A stretch of DNA of 7,696 nt, taken from the NCBI GenBank assembly GCA_046152935.1, contig JBJXGB010000217.1, positions 1 to 7,696 on the forward strand, in the 5' to 3' direction. Below, in pieces: positions 7,530 to 7,696 of this stretch (within the stretch, counting starts at the first letter, position 1; each line of letters begins with the position of its first letter). A program made the translations under genes and the position numbers. Source of the stretch: CAZMFZ01 sp046152935. Its GTDB lineage: Bacteria > Bacteroidota > Bacteroidia > Cytophagales > UBA9547. Under the pieces are notes generated by a model. It did no database searches. It was not told the DNA's origin and saw nothing but the letters and a program-made list of their open reading frames with translations.

Positions 7530-7594
7530 TGGTTTGTGATAGTAAAGAATGGTTCGTGAGGGCACGAACCATGGCGAGGTGTCGTCACAAACCA
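7530..7594. repeat. Outer stem enclosing hairpin unit 4
   Basis: TGGTTTGTGA (7530-7539) and TCACAAACCA (7585-7594) are exact reverse complements, 10 bases each, enclosing 45 bases that contain unit 4. The arms belong to the same family as the other units. TCACAAACC also occurs at 7513-7521 as a direct repeat, giving the 7531-7539 arm two possible partners. Confidence 0.7.
7549..7572. repeat. Hairpin unit 4 (10-4-10)
   Basis: ATGGTTCGTG (7549-7558) and CACGAACCAT (7563-7572) pair perfectly around the loop AGGG. It lies inside the longer stem formed by 7530-7539 and 7585-7594, whose left arm ATGGTTTGTG (7529-7538) matches this unit's left arm at nine of ten positions. Confidence 0.85.
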
Positions 7595-7638
7595 AAGCTT
7601 CAAATATTCAACAAAAAAATTACAAAACAGATAAAAAC

Positions 7639-7696
7639 ATGGGAAAACCTACAGGTTTCATGGAGTTTACAAGAGAACTTCCTACAAAAACAGACC
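7639..7696 (+). CDS. gltD: Glutamate synthase small (beta) subunit, N-terminal fragment, 3' end cut by window
   Basis: Only the first 19 codons are present, reading MGKPTGFMEFTRELPTKTD. The MGKPTGF-x-E-x-x-RE-x-P opening is typical of GltD, and the position after gltB supports it strongly. GltD oxidises NADPH through FAD and passes electrons over two 4Fe-4S clusters to the FMN site of GltB; the cluster-binding and nucleotide-binding parts lie beyond the window. The ATG at 7639 follows an A-rich leader with no Shine-Dalgarno sequence, as usual in Bacteroidota. No convincing separate promoter is visible, so it is probably read from the gltB transcript through the hairpin array. Confidence 0.88.
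   Translation, partial: MGKPTGFMEFTRELPTKTD

Larger units (their letters stand above)
7407..7596. repeat. Array of 10-4-10 hairpin repeats bounded by matching arms
   Basis: Four hairpins of 24 bases lie at 7418-7441, 7458-7481, 7500-7523 and 7549-7572, each with 10-base arms and a 4-base loop. The left arms differ (GTGTCGGGAG, CTGTCAGGTG, TCGGTTGGTG, ATGGTTCGTG), yet positions 3, 8 and 10 are always G and the right arms change to match. Extra arms occur without an adjacent partner: TTGGTTGGTG at 7408-7417, ATGGTTTGTG at 7529-7538 and CACAAACCAA at 7586-7595. The first and last, lengthened to 7407-7417 and 7586-7596, pair at 10 of 11 positions and bound the whole array. This resembles a REP- or MITE-like repeat cluster or a branched RNA. 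It is not CRISPR, because the units are palindromes of differing sequence with gaps of only 16 to 25 bases. Confidence 0.8.
7257..7638. other. gltB-gltD intergenic region filled with inverted repeats
   Basis: In many bacteria gltB and gltD nearly abut; here 382 bases separate them. I support no coding frame: the short frames that cross this stretch pass straight through palindromes and resemble no protein family. It holds a hairpin directly after gltB (7261-7280), AT-rich inverted repeats (7304-7391), an array of 24-base hairpins bounded by matching arms (7407-7596), and an A-rich leader before gltD (7597-7638). Base composition shifts sharply: by hand count 13 of 60 bases are G or C at 7321-7380, against 28 of 60 at 7441-7500. 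Confidence 0.85.

Noticed and set aside
7418..7572. CRISPR array
   Set aside because: The repeats are palindromes of differing sequence, gaps are only 16 to 25 bases, and no cas genes are seen.
7572..7595. A sixth 10-4-10 unit
   Set aside because: TGGCGAGGTG and CACAAACCAA are correctly spaced, but only five of ten positions pair, so at best it is a decayed copy.
7388..7603. A 71-codon minus strand frame across the hairpin array
   Set aside because: Its sequence is dictated by palindromes, which keep both strands similarly open; there is no start context or family resemblance.
7396..7609. ATATTC at 7396-7401 and 7604-7609 as a target site duplication flanking the array
   Set aside because: Six AT-rich bases match easily by chance, and they sit at unequal distances (5 and 7 bases) from the terminal arms.

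Overview
The window looks like chromosomal DNA from a member of the Bacteroidota, perhaps a Cytophagales-like lineage (the phylum is fairly safe, the order is a guess). Three things suggest this. The protein sequences have the Bacteroidota style. No start codon has a Shine-Dalgarno sequence; the leaders are A-rich instead. Perfect matches to the Bacteroidota -7 promoter element TAnnTTTG lie upstream of def and gltB. All real genes are on the + strand and nearly all are housekeeping genes.

Layout. Positions 1-438 hold the C-terminal half of lgt (prolipoprotein diacylglyceryl transferase), cut by the window edge. A GT-B glycosyltransferase follows at 478-1641, then peptide deformylase (def) at 1737-2297 with its own promoter over the end of the glycosyltransferase gene. 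A 414-base AT-rich gap (2298-2711) holds a weak candidate terminator, the gltB promoter and an inverted repeat in the gltB leader. gltB, the large subunit of glutamate synthase, fills 2712-7256. The first 19 codons of gltD, the small subunit, begin at 7639 and run off the end.

GltB and GltD together form NADPH-dependent glutamate synthase, the second step of the GS-GOGAT ammonia assimilation cycle. Lgt (lipoprotein lipidation) and Def (removal of the N-terminal formyl group) are unrelated housekeeping functions that happen to be neighbours.

The most unusual part is the 382-base gltB-gltD intergenic region (7257-7638). It is packed with inverted repeats of at least two kinds: an AT-rich set (about 7304-7391) and a more GC-rich array (7407-7596). 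The array holds four 24-base hairpins at 7418-7441, 7458-7481, 7500-7523 and 7549-7572. All have the geometry 10-base arm, 4-base loop, 10-base arm. Their sequences differ, but nearly every difference in one arm is matched by a complementary difference in the other. Further copies of the arms bound the array and nest around the last hairpin. This looks like a REP/MITE-like or structured-RNA repeat family lodged inside the gltBD operon, and it is the best candidate for something undescribed here.
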